This document shows positions 1 through 6,558 of a stretch of DNA of 8,089 nucleotides, piece by piece. The position numbers and the translations under genes are program-made. The stretch is from Chloroflexota bacterium (lineage in GTDB: Bacteria > Chloroflexota > Anaerolineae > UBA1429). The notes below the pieces were generated by a model. The model made no database searches. It was given only the letters and a program-made list of their open reading frames with translations, and had not been told where the DNA came from. Positions within the stretch are counted from its first letter, which is position 1. Each line of letters opens with the position of its first letter. The DNA lies in contig JAAZBY010000279.1 in NCBI GenBank assembly GCA_012513595.1, forward strand, positions 1 through 8,089, given 5' to 3'.

Positions 1-33
1 AGCATCTGGTAAGGGGGAGGGGGCGAGCGGGCC

Positions 34-999
34 ATGGAGTACAGGACACTGGGCGCCACGGGTCTGTCAGTATCGATCGTCGGCTACGGCGCATCGCCCT
101 TGGGCGACGAGTTCGGCCGCTCTGACCCGGCCGAGGGCCGCCGGGCGGTGGCGCGGGCCATCGATCTCGGCATCAACTATTTCGACGTGTCCCCCTACTA
201 TGGCCGCACCCTGGCCGAAGAGCGCCTTGGCGAGGCGCTGGCCGGTCGGCGGCATGAGGTGATCCTGGCCACCAAGGCCGGGCGCTACGGCAAGGACCTG
301 CCCGACGGGTTCGACTTTACCGCCGGGCGCATCGCGCGCTCAATCGACGAGAGCCTACGCCGCCTGCGCACCGACTATGTCGACGTCTACCAGTTGCACG
401 ATATCGAGTATGCCCCTCGCGAGCAGATCGTCGGTGAGGCGCTGCCGGCCATGCGCCGCCTGCAGGAGCAGGGCAAGGTGCGGTTTGTGGGCATCACCTC
501 CTATGCGCTGCACCTCATGCGCGATGTGGCCCAGCAGGCCGCGGTCGACACGATCCTCTCCTACTGCCGGTACAACCTGCTGGATACGTCGCTGGCTACG
601 GTGCTGGCGCCCCTGGCCGCCGAGCGCGGCATCGGGCTCATCAACGCCTCGCCGCTGCACATGCGCGTTTTGTCGAACCGTGGCGCGCCCGACTGGCATC
701 CGGCGCCGCAGCGCGTGCGCGAGGCGGCCGGCAGGGCCGCGGCGCTCTGCCAGGAAGCGGGCAGCGACCTGGCCGAGCTGGCCATGCACTTTGCCCTCGA
801 GTACGGCGGCGTCGCCACCACCCTGGTGGGCATGAGCAAACTCGCCCATGTGGAGCGCAACGTGGCCGCGGTGGGCGGGCGGCCTGCCCGGGCGCTGCTC
901 GCCGAGGTCCGGGCGCTCCTGGCGCCGGTGGCCGATGTCTGTTGGCAGGAGGGCCTGCCCGAGAACTATGAGCCGGGGGCGCTGCCCAAGGCCGCCTGA
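34..999 (+). CDS. Aldo/keto reductase, L-galactose dehydrogenase-like
   Basis: A complete 321-residue protein of the aldo/keto reductase superfamily, predicted to oxidise a sugar such as L-galactose (or L-fucose/D-arabinose) to its lactone with NAD(P)+ in the cytoplasm. The catalytic tetrad is visible: Asp51 and Tyr56 in DVSPYYG, Lys81 in ATKAGRYG, and His122 in QLHDIE. The C-terminal cofactor-binding segment VGMSKLAHVERN lies at 265-276. Length and many motifs (GYGASPLG near 17-24, FDVSPYYG, SIDESLRRL, ILSYC, INASPL, EWHPA-like DWHPA) match, from memory, plant L-galactose dehydrogenase of about 319 residues and the bacterial D-threo-aldose 1-dehydrogenase/fucose dehydrogenase group. The start ATG follows a purine-rich stretch (GGGGAGGGGG, 14-23). 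A sugar-acid dehydrogenase gene follows 106 bases downstream on the same strand. Family assignment is sure. The exact substrate is inferred, and pyridoxal or other aldose substrates remain possible. Confidence 0.9.
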   Translation: MEYRTLGATGLSVSIVGYGASPLGDEFGRSDPAEGRRAVARAIDLGINYFDVSPYYGRTLAEERLGEALAGRRHEVILATKAGRYGKDLPDGFDFTAGRIARSIDESLRRLRTDYVDVYQLHDIEYAPREQIVGEALPAMRRLQEQGKVRFVGITSYALHLMRDVAQQAAVDTILSYCRYNLLDTSLATVLAPLAAERGIGLINASPLHMRVLSNRGAPDWHPAPQRVREAAGRAAALCQEAGSDLAELAMHFALEYGGVATTLVGMSKLAHVERNVAAVGGRPARALLAEVRALLAPVADVCWQEGLPENYEPGALPKAA

Positions 1000-1105
1000 T
1001 CAGGGGTCGCCCTGGGCCCCTTGGCCGCGGGATCTATGGCGTCGCTCCCCAGAGGTCTCCCAGCGGTGCGGCAGCACCGTGTCACTGTCTTTCGGAGGGT
1101 TGGCA
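1000..1105 (+). other. Intergenic gap with small hairpins
   Basis: This 106-base gap separates the aldo/keto reductase from the downstream zinc dehydrogenase. It holds two short inverted repeats: CAGGG/CCCTG at 1001-1014, directly after the stop codon, and CGGTGC-GGCA-GCACCG at 1064-1079, followed by a moderately T-rich run (TGTCACTGTCTTT). The second could be a weak terminator, an attenuator or a stabilising intercistronic hairpin. It leaves the ribosome binding site at 1094-1099 free. I see no convincing sigma70 promoter here, so read-through from the upstream gene is the simpler model. Confidence 0.4.
1094..1099 (+). promoter_or_regulatory. Ribosome binding site fixing the dehydrogenase start
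   Basis: GGAGGG lies six bases before the ATG at 1106. It decides the start, because the open frame extends upstream to 848. The extra 86 codons overlap the preceding gene, are rich in Arg/Trp/Pro and do not look like protein. The residues after the 1106 ATG immediately match the MDR family N-terminus. Confidence 0.8.
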
Positions 1106-2125
1106 ATGAGAGCGTTCTCTGTGTTAGGGCCCCTGCGGGCCGGTCTCGTCGACGTCCCCGAGCCACACGTCGGCCCGTCGGACGTGCTCATCGACGTTCA
1201 CTATGTCGGGCTCTGCGGCAGCGACCTGCAGGCCTACCGGGGTCAGTCGCCGATGGTCTCTTACCCGCGGGTGCTGGGCCATGAGGTCAGCGGCACCATC
1301 GCTGCGCTGGGGGGTGAAGTGCCGGGCTCCCTTCGCCCCGGCCAGCGGGTGACGGCGGTGCCCACCACCGAGTGCGGCCTGTGCCCGGCCTGCCAGGCGG
1401 GGCGGCCCAACTGCTGCCAGGTTAACGAGACGCTTGGTGTTCAGCGCGACGGGGCCCTCACCGCCAGGATCAGCGTGCCCTACACCAAGGTGTACGCCAG
1501 TGAGGCGCTGTCGGCCAAGGAGATTGCCCTGGTGGAGCCGTTGAGCGTCGGCTACCACGCCGCCAACCGCGGGGCCGTGTCGGAGCTCGACACGGTGCTC
1601 GTCATCGGCTGCGGGGCCATCGGTTTGGGGGTCATCTGCGCGGCGGCGCGCAAGGGGGCTACGGTGATCGCCTCCGACATCGATGATGCCAAGCTGGCGC
1701 TGGCGCGCCGCTTTGGCGCGGCGGAGGTGGTGAACTCACGGCAGGAGGACGTGCTGGCCCGCGTGCGCGACCTGACCGGTGGCGAGGGGCCGCGGGTGGC
1801 CATCGAGGCCGTAGGCCTGCCCCAGACGTTCCGCCTGGCCGTGGAAGCGGTCTGCTATGCGGGGCGGGTGGTCTACATCGGCTACGCGGCCGACGAGGTG
1901 ACCTACGACTCCAAGGAGTTCGTGCGCAAAGAGCTGGACATCCGCGGCTCGCGCAACCAGCTGCGGGCCTTCCCGGGCGTCATCCGCATGATGGAGCGGC
2001 GCGAGCGCCCGTTCCTCGACCTGGTGACCCGCGTCTACCCGCTGGCCGAGACGGGCCAGGCCCTGGCCGACTGGAACGCCGCGCCGGCCAGCGTCAGCAA
2101 GATCCTGATCGACGTGACCGCCTGA
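1106..2125 (+). CDS. Zinc-dependent sugar-acid/polyol dehydrogenase (MDR family), L-galactonate dehydrogenase-like
   Basis: A 339-residue medium-chain dehydrogenase/reductase, predicted to oxidise a sugar acid or polyol with NAD+. Catalytic zinc ligands are Cys37 (GLCGSD), His59-Glu60 (LGHE) and Glu144 (VEPL). Structural zinc ligands are Cys90, Cys93, Cys96 and Cys104 (C-x2-C-x2-C-x7-C). The Rossmann glycines are 168, 170 and 173 (IGCGAIG), and Asp191 at the end of beta-2 suggests NAD rather than NADP. The segments SYPRVLGHE, GRPNCC and KEL-x3-GSRN (275-284) recall E. coli L-galactonate 5-dehydrogenase (LgoD/YjjN, 340 residues) as well as sorbitol and threonine dehydrogenases. The start is the ATG at 1106, not the longer open frame from 848. 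It lies downstream of an L-galactose dehydrogenase-like gene, which fits successive oxidation of L-galactose via L-galactonate. Fold and cofactor are well supported. The substrate is inferred. Confidence 0.9.
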   Translation: MRAFSVLGPLRAGLVDVPEPHVGPSDVLIDVHYVGLCGSDLQAYRGQSPMVSYPRVLGHEVSGTIAALGGEVPGSLRPGQRVTAVPTTECGLCPACQAGRPNCCQVNETLGVQRDGALTARISVPYTKVYASEALSAKEIALVEPLSVGYHAANRGAVSELDTVLVIGCGAIGLGVICAAARKGATVIASDIDDAKLALARRFGAAEVVNSRQEDVLARVRDLTGGEGPRVAIEAVGLPQTFRLAVEAVCYAGRVVYIGYAADEVTYDSKEFVRKELDIRGSRNQLRAFPGVIRMMERRERPFLDLVTRVYPLAETGQALADWNAAPASVSKILIDVTA

Positions 2126-2157
2126 GCCCCCCACGCTGCCCGGAGCAGGGAAACGAC

Positions 2158-2181
2158 AAGGCCCCACCGCGGTGGGGCCTT
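2158..2181. terminator. Probable bidirectional terminator
   Basis: A perfect 24-base palindrome (AAGGCCCCACC-GC-GGTGGGGCCTT) sits in the 83-base gap between two convergent genes. It is followed on the + strand by TTTGTGTT and preceded by AAA runs. A GC-rich stem with flanking A/T on both sides fits an intrinsic terminator serving both directions, though the U-tracts are weak. Confidence 0.75.
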
Positions 2182-2208
2182 TGTGTTGGGTGGTGCCGGG
2201 CGCGGAGG

Positions 2209-4014
2209 TCAGTAGCGCCGCCAGGTATTGTCACCCACCAGGGCCAGAATGCCGCGCGTGTCGCTCCAGAACATCGTGCCGCGCTCAAAGCGCTGCACCG
2301 CGCCGTGGAAACCCCGCTCGTCGGTCGTGGCCCAGCCCAGGCCGTTGCGCACCGCGGGATTGTCTCGCCAGACCTTGCCGAAACCACGCTTGGGCTGAAA
2401 GTAGCCGGCCGGCGGGACGATGGACGGGTCCTGTTCGGGGTCACGGGAGGACCAGGTGCTCTCGTAGACGGCCCAGGTGTTGTTCTTGTACAGCACATAT
2501 ATCTTGTTGTCATCCTGGCGCCAGAACATGTACCCGTTTTGGAACGATTGCTCCCCGGCCCAGGTCTGCTTTTCCGTCTCGGTGGCGCAGCCCAACCGGC
2601 TGCGGACGGTGGCGTCACCCGACCAGACCCGCCCAAAGCCGAGGACCGGCGTAATGCTGCATTCCGACGGCGGCGATACGGGGCCGCCACCGCTGCGCAG
2701 CACGAACTTGAGGGCATCATACCCTACAAAGCGCGTGGCGTAGGGCTCGCCGGTGTTGTCTCCCAGGGAGACATACTCGGCGGCGCCGCCGGCAAAGTAG
2801 TAGGTGCCCAGGCTTGCCCAGGCGTCGCTGGAAGCAGCCTGGTTGATCGCCTTGTTATCCTGGGTGCCGTTGTGGAAGATCGAGTAGACGGCGTTCTTGG
2901 TGCCAAAGTAGCGGCTGGGGATGTAGGCAAACACTTCCCAGTTGCCGGAGGTGGTCAGGTTCGGGTACCACTTGCCCCAGTTGTAGAGCTGGTCCTTGCT
3001 GTTCCACGTCCAGTACAGGTGGCTGCGGTAGCCCACGTTGCGCCCGTAAAAGCTGCCGGCGCCGCCCCCCGAGACAAAGCCGCCGTCGCGATCGTCGACG
3101 ATCACCTCGACGGCGAACGGAGTGCCCTCGCTGACGCCGCCGCGGCTCCAGTCGACGATACAGACGGCCGAGCCCGTCGCCTCAAAGTACTCGATCTTGA
3201 CGTCGTGGTTGCCGGCGGCCAGGTATTTGGCGGCGGTGTGCGTCGCACGAGGCCGGGCGGACCACTTGTCGATGAGCAGCGTCCCGTCGACCCACAGCCG
3301 CACGCCGTCATCGGTCGTGGCGGAGAACGTGTAGGTGCCGGCGGCGGTAAAGTAGGCCGTTCGCGTCCAGCGGGCCGAGAAGAGGTCGGCGTTCACGCCG
3401 GCGGCGGGCGAGCCGGTGCCCCAGTCAAAGTTCACGGCCGCGTCGTTGCGCACCAGGACCGGCGAGCCGCTCAGCGAGATGTTGTTATAGTACTCGCCGC
3501 GCCAGTCGGTGATGGCCGTGCCGGTGCCCCAGGAGAGCTGGCAGACGGCGTCTCCGGCCCGCTCATAGTACTCGAGGCGGACGCTGTGGTACCCGGAACT
3601 CATGTTCCGCGTGACGGTGTAGGTGGTGGGGGACTGATCGTGCCACTGGTCGATGATGAGCTGCTCGTCCACCCACAGCCGGGCGCCGTCATCCGCCGTC
3701 AGGGTGAAGGTGTAGTTGCCACCGGTGAACGCGGCGTAGGCCGTCCAGCGGGCCGAGAAGCCGTCCGCCGGCACGCCCGTGCCCGGTGAGCCGGCCCCCC
3801 AGGTAAAGTTGATGGCCGCGTCGTTGCGTACCAGGGCGGGGGTGCCGCTGAGGGCGACGTTGCCATAGTACTCGCCACGCCAGGTCACGCCCGACTGGGC
3901 CGTGGCGGCCGGCGGCCAGGCGCCGAGCGGGGCCACGAGCACGCCGATCGTGAGCAGGATGATCAGGAGGGGGCGCGTCCGGCGCCCGAGGTGGGATAGC
4001 GTCCTGGCTGCCAC
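2209..4014 (-). CDS. Secreted protein with two PA14 domains, a golvesin-like module and two GFG-VW repeats
   Basis: A 601-residue exported protein, probably cell-surface or extracellular and glycan-binding. Residues 1-40 form a signal peptide (Arg-rich start, hydrophobic LLIILLTIGVLVA, cleavage near ATA-QSG). PA14 domain 1 spans Trp45-Trp162 and PA14 domain 2 Trp171-Trp289. Both carry the PA14 core WRGEYY, FSARW, DDG-x-RLWVD (Asp108-Asp109 and Asp235-Asp236) and a Cys at the same place (158 and 284). Residues about 301-440 resemble the golvesin/xanthan-lyase C-terminal module (VEVIVDDRDGGF, GNWEVFAYIP, WASLGTYYFAGG, YDALKFVLR). Two repeats follow: 456-517 and 541-601, each with GFG-(R/K)-VW, VR-x2-LG-(C/W)-AT and MFW. 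Translation starts at a GTG with AGGAAGGAG placed seven bases upstream. No enzyme motif is seen, so it is a binding or adhesion protein by inference. Confidence 0.85.
   Translation of the reverse strand: MAARTLSHLGRRTRPLLIILLTIGVLVAPLGAWPPAATAQSGVTWRGEYYGNVALSGTPALVRNDAAINFTWGAGSPGTGVPADGFSARWTAYAAFTGGNYTFTLTADDGARLWVDEQLIIDQWHDQSPTTYTVTRNMSSGYHSVRLEYYERAGDAVCQLSWGTGTAITDWRGEYYNNISLSGSPVLVRNDAAVNFDWGTGSPAAGVNADLFSARWTRTAYFTAAGTYTFSATTDDGVRLWVDGTLLIDKWSARPRATHTAAKYLAAGNHDVKIEYFEATGSAVCIVDWSRGGVSEGTPFAVEVIVDDRDGGFVSGGGAGSFYGRNVGYRSHLYWTWNSKDQLYNWGKWYPNLTTSGNWEVFAYIPSRYFGTKNAVYSIFHNGTQDNKAINQAASSDAWASLGTYYFAGGAAEYVSLGDNTGEPYATRFVGYDALKFVLRSGGGPVSPPSECSITPVLGFGRVWSGDATVRSRLGCATETEKQTWAGEQSFQNGYMFWRQDDNKIYVLYKNNTWAVYESTWSSRDPEQDPSIVPPAGYFQPKRGFGKVWRDNPAVRNGLGWATTDERGFHGAVQRFERGTMFWSDTRGILALVGDNTWRRY
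2212..2649 (-). repeat. Two C-terminal GFG-VW repeats
   Basis: The end of the PA14 protein contains two degenerate copies of a unit of about 61 residues, separated by a spacer of about 23 residues. The first (residues 456-517) has GFGRVW, RSRLGCAT, EQSFQNGYMFW and NNTWAVY. The second (541-601) has GFGKVW, RNGLGWAT, VQRFERGTMFW and DNTWRRY. They recall repeats often found at the ends of Chloroflexota exported proteins and, loosely, LGFP repeats. Their function is not known to me. In copy one the usual Trp is Cys476, which could pair with Cys452 just before the repeat. Confidence 0.7.
3148..3882 (-). repeat. Tandem PA14-domain duplication
   Basis: Two copies of a unit of about 378 bases (118 and 119 residues plus an 8-residue linker) lie head to tail: 3529-3882 and 3148-3504. 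They share WRGEYY, LVRNDAA, FSARW, YTF, DDG, RLWVD, IEY/LEYY and AVC at equal spacing, with a one-residue length difference before YTF. Similarity is still visible in the DNA, for example GCCGCGTCGTTGCGCACCAG against GCCGCGTCGTTGCGTACCAG. This indicates domain duplication within the gene. Confidence 0.85.
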
Positions 4015-4020
4015 GATGGT

Positions 4021-4030
4021 TCTCCTTCCT
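4021..4030 (-). promoter_or_regulatory. Ribosome binding site supporting a GTG start
   Basis: Read on the - strand this is AGGAAGGAGA, with AAGGAG seven bases before the GTG at 4014. It supports GTG as the initiation codon of the PA14 protein. The codons after it immediately give a classic signal peptide, and there is no ATG in frame nearby. Confidence 0.75.
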
Positions 4031-4133
4031 GAAACCGTCTAGCGGCCCGGCGCGGAGGCCCCGCGGCCGAGCGCGTGCACATGATGGAACGCCCTGCCCC
4101 TAAGACGGCAGAGCAGCGGGCAGTGTTCCCGCC

Positions 4134-4159
4134 GGGCTCAACCGGGCCCGGTTGGGCCC
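4134..4159 (-). terminator. Inverted repeat, possible terminator of the propeller lipoprotein gene
   Basis: GGGCTCAACCGGG and CCCGGTTGGGCCC form a 13-base-pair near-perfect palindrome with one T-G wobble, starting 22 bases downstream of the lipoprotein stop codon. Position and GC-richness fit a factor-independent terminator hairpin, but no T-tract follows on the - strand. A structured or protein-binding palindrome is an alternative. Confidence 0.45.
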
Positions 4160-4180
4160 CGCGGGCCGGATTTCCCGGGG

Positions 4181-6388
4181 TCAGTTGCCCAGCGCTTCCA
4201 GCGCGGCCAGGCGCCCGTCGCGCACGACGGCGCGGTAGCGCGCCTGGTTCCGCGCGTCCAGGAAGGTCACCGCATCGGCGGTCTCGTCCTCGGGGACAAA
4301 GCGGGCCCCGCCGCCCACGACGCGCAGCCCATCCAGGGCAGCCCGCACCCCCCGCCCGGACAGGAGATCATCGAGAGACTCCCCAGCGGCCAAACGCCGG
4401 AGCACCTCGTGCAGGACGGCATAGGGGCCGGGTGTCGTCATCTCCCAGAGGGCTTGCTCGAACGAGGCGCCCGCCGGCAGCTTGGTCTCACGGTGGTAGC
4501 CGGCCTCGTCGCGCACCCAGGTGGCGCATAGCTGACGGTGCGGGCAGGTGTGGCATTCGGCAAAGAGGCTATCGCTGGCATAGTCCAGGCCGAACGAGCT
4601 GCCCGACACGGTCAGCCCCGCCACCCCCTGGCCCGAGAAGGCGATCTCGCCGTCGGTGGCGATCCACTCGTACTGGCCCTGGGGGGTCCAGGCGGTGGTC
4701 CAGGTGCCGTCCTCACCCTGCTGCAGCAGCATGTAGGCGGGCTGGACGCCCGTCTCACTGACGACGCCGTAGATGAGGCCCAGCGACCGGTCCTCGCGAC
4801 GGGCGTCGATGAGCAGGTCTCCACGGGCCACGTGGTGGGCCTGCCCGCCCACGAGCAGCTGGATGGTCATGCCGGGCAGCTGCGCCACGGCCAAGTCCTG
4901 CGCGAGGCGCATGACCCGCGGCTCGGCCGGGCCCGGCTCCCAACCGGCCGCGGCGAGGTAGGCGGCCACGGCCTCGCTGAGGAGGGCGTCATCCACATCG
5001 GGGTGTTCGGCCACGTAGGCGGCCGCCATGTTGGCCGCCGCGGCGGCGTCCGCCGAGGTGCTCGCAAAGCGCGCCAGCCAGGGGTCGATGCCCACCGGCT
5101 CACTGGGGGCCGCGGCATCGCGCGCCAGCCAACCGATCAGGCGAGACTCCGAGTTCACCGGCAGGATGCGCAGCCCGCCGCCGTCCGGCCGGATGGCATA
5201 ATAGTGGGCGCCGTCCGTGCCGTCCGAGTGATGGACGAGGACGCTGGCGCCGTCCGGCGTCCAGCGCAGCACGGCCGAGTCACTGCCCTGCTCGGCGATG
5301 GCCTGGACGGCCCCCATCGTCTCCAGATCGACGATCCAGACCCCCAGGAGGGCAGCAGGATCGTCGCCGGGGACGTCCTCTCCCTCGCGCAGGAGGTAGG
5401 CGACCTGCCGGCCCGTCGGTGACCAGGCGAACGAGGTCGCCCGGGTGCCGCTGGGCAGCTCCCAGAAGAGGGGCGCGCCGGGCTCGTTCCCGGCCAGGTC
5501 ATAGACGAGCATCTCGCTCCCCGCGGCCGAGGTGCGGGTGGTCAGGAGGGTGGTGCCATCGGGGGAGAGCGCCACGGCCCCCTCGCCCGGCGCGGGAACG
5601 CTGCGCAGCAAGATGCGCGCGCTCAGGTCATAGAGGTCCACCTGGGTGAAGGAGGGGTCCCCACCCTGCGCGATGAGGAGCACCTGGCCCAGGGCATCGT
5701 CGTAGCGCAGCGCGGTGGCGCCGGCCACGTCGGGGATCACCAGGCCGCCCAGGAGAGTACCGTCCGCGGCGCGCAGCGCGCGGAGTTCCACATGCCGGCC
5801 GTGGGTCGGCGCCTGGGCGTCGGCCACCACCGCCACGTGCAGGATCCCTTGGCCCGTGGTGCCCCACAGCAGCGTGGCGGATTCCAGCGTCGTGGGCGTG
5901 TCGACCGTAAAGCTATCCTGCGCATTGCCGGAGAAGTCGATGACCTGTACCAGGCTGCCCTGCAAGAGCGCCAGGCGCGTGCCGGCCAGGCTCCAGGAAG
6001 ACACGTCGTGCACCTGGGCCACTTCGCGGGGGGATTCCCCCAGGTCGCCGCCACGCATGAGGCTGCCGCCACTCAGGAACAGGAGGTCTTGCGGCGGGGC
6101 CGGCGTCGTGGTGGGGAGCGGCGTGGCCACGCCGCCCGCCAGCCCGAGCGATGGCGCGGTGGTGCTGGTGGGCCAGGGCGTGGGCTGTTCGGCGGCCAGG
6201 CCCGCGGTGGGCTGCGGAGTGGCGGCCAGGGTGGGCAGGGTGATCGCCCGGGTGCCCGGGGCGGCGGGGCTTTCGTCGCCGGTCCATCTGCTCAGGCGGG
6301 CGGTGATGGTGCTGCAGCCACCCAGGCAGATCAGCAGGCCGGCCAAAGCCAGCGCTATGACATAATGGAGGCGGCCATGTGTCCGCAT
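4181..6388 (-). CDS. Lipoprotein with TolB/WD40-like beta-propeller
   Basis: A 735-residue predicted lipoprotein of unknown function. The N-terminus is a hydrophobic segment (YVIALALAGLLICLGGC) ending in a lipobox with Cys25 as the lipidated residue. A low-complexity Pro/Thr/Ala linker follows at about 48-100. Residues about 100-420 look like a beta-propeller: VALSPDGTTLL (272-282), FAWSPTGRQVAYL (320-332) and LRWTPDGASVLV (375-386), then YYAIRPDGGGLRIL, which are WD40-like/TolB-type blade turns. Residues 435-510 are Ala-rich and helical. The rest (510-735) is unrecognised and includes a cysteine cluster C-x2-C-x5-C at 612-621 with His613 and His617. The ATG at 6388 has AGGAG six bases upstream. 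It is expected to be anchored outside the membrane, as a scaffold or sensor-like protein. No catalytic motif is evident. Export and propeller are well supported, the role is unknown. Confidence 0.8.
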   Translation of the reverse strand: MRTHGRLHYVIALALAGLLICLGGCSTITARLSRWTGDESPAAPGTRAITLPTLAATPQPTAGLAAEQPTPWPTSTTAPSLGLAGGVATPLPTTTPAPPQDLLFLSGGSLMRGGDLGESPREVAQVHDVSSWSLAGTRLALLQGSLVQVIDFSGNAQDSFTVDTPTTLESATLLWGTTGQGILHVAVVADAQAPTHGRHVELRALRAADGTLLGGLVIPDVAGATALRYDDALGQVLLIAQGGDPSFTQVDLYDLSARILLRSVPAPGEGAVALSPDGTTLLTTRTSAAGSEMLVYDLAGNEPGAPLFWELPSGTRATSFAWSPTGRQVAYLLREGEDVPGDDPAALLGVWIVDLETMGAVQAIAEQGSDSAVLRWTPDGASVLVHHSDGTDGAHYYAIRPDGGGLRILPVNSESRLIGWLARDAAAPSEPVGIDPWLARFASTSADAAAAANMAAAYVAEHPDVDDALLSEAVAAYLAAAGWEPGPAEPRVMRLAQDLAVAQLPGMTIQLLVGGQAHHVARGDLLIDARREDRSLGLIYGVVSETGVQPAYMLLQQGEDGTWTTAWTPQGQYEWIATDGEIAFSGQGVAGLTVSGSSFGLDYASDSLFAECHTCPHRQLCATWVRDEAGYHRETKLPAGASFEQALWEMTTPGPYAVLHEVLRRLAAGESLDDLLSGRGVRAALDGLRVVGGGARFVPEDETADAVTFLDARNQARYRAVVRDGRLAALEALGN

Positions 6389-6465
6389 GGGTTACTCCTG
6401 TTGCCACGGGGGGCGTGATGGGGGCCACCGGACGGCACGGCCCAACGCGCACGGTCATTAGCAGG

Positions 6466-6494
6466 TTTATAGCACGTCCACCGGGGCGGCGCAA
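6466..6494 (-). promoter_or_regulatory. Putative sigma70-type promoter of the propeller lipoprotein gene
   Basis: On the - strand, TATAAA (6466-6471) matches the -10 consensus at five of six bases. TTGCGC (6489-6494) matches the first three bases of the -35, with a 17-base spacer. This AT-rich island stands out in a very GC-rich gap. The start of transcription would be near 6459, about 70 bases before the ATG. Confidence 0.45.
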
Positions 6495-6496
6495 GG

Positions 6497-6528
6497 CCCC
6501 CGCGCGGAGTGCGATGGTCCGCGGGGGG
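6497..6528 (-). terminator. GC-rich hairpin, possible terminator of the deacetylase gene
   Basis: CCCCC-G-CGCGGA and TCCGCG-GGGGG can pair as 11 base pairs with one bulged G and a nine-base loop, beginning 31 bases after the deacetylase stop. No T-tract follows on the - strand, so intrinsic termination is uncertain. Confidence 0.35.
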
Positions 6529-6558
6529 GCTGGTCAGGGGGCAGCGCAGCGCCGGGCA

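Larger units (their letters stand above)
4015..4180 (-). other. Intergenic gap upstream of the PA14 gene
   Basis: This 166-base gap lies between the propeller lipoprotein gene and the PA14 protein gene. It holds the PA14 gene's ribosome binding site (CTCCTTCCT on the + strand, 4022-4030) and a long GC-rich inverted repeat at 4134-4159. I found no convincing -10/-35 pair for the PA14 gene on the - strand. The 228-residue open frame starting at 4075 on the + strand is Arg/Pro-rich and antisense to the lipoprotein gene, so it is not considered a gene. Confidence 0.5.
6389..6558 (-). other. Intergenic gap with promoter and hairpin
   Basis: This 170-base gap separates the polysaccharide deacetylase gene from the propeller lipoprotein gene, both on the - strand. 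It contains a GC-rich hairpin (6497-6528) just after the deacetylase, a sigma70-like promoter (6466-6494) and the ribosome binding site AGGAG (6395-6399). The order suggests that one transcript ends and another begins here, with a leader of about 70 bases. Confidence 0.5.

Noticed and set aside
848..1105. N-terminal extension of the zinc dehydrogenase frame by 86 codons
   Set aside because: It overlaps the aldo/keto reductase gene, reads as Arg/Trp/Pro-rich noise, and a good ribosome binding site precedes the ATG at 1106, where family similarity begins.
2305..3789. 494-codon open frame on the + strand antisense to the PA14 gene
   Set aside because: It is a Gly/Ala/Val/Arg-rich shadow expected in GC-rich DNA. 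The - strand frame has a signal peptide and clear domains.
4538..5422. 294-codon open frame on the + strand antisense to the propeller lipoprotein gene
   Set aside because: Composition is that of a GC shadow with no motif, while the opposite strand encodes a coherent lipoprotein.
5715..6418. Overlapping + strand open frames of about 208-216 codons opposite the lipoprotein N-terminus
   Set aside because: They have low-complexity Arg/Gly/Ala composition, lack plausible domains and mirror the real gene.
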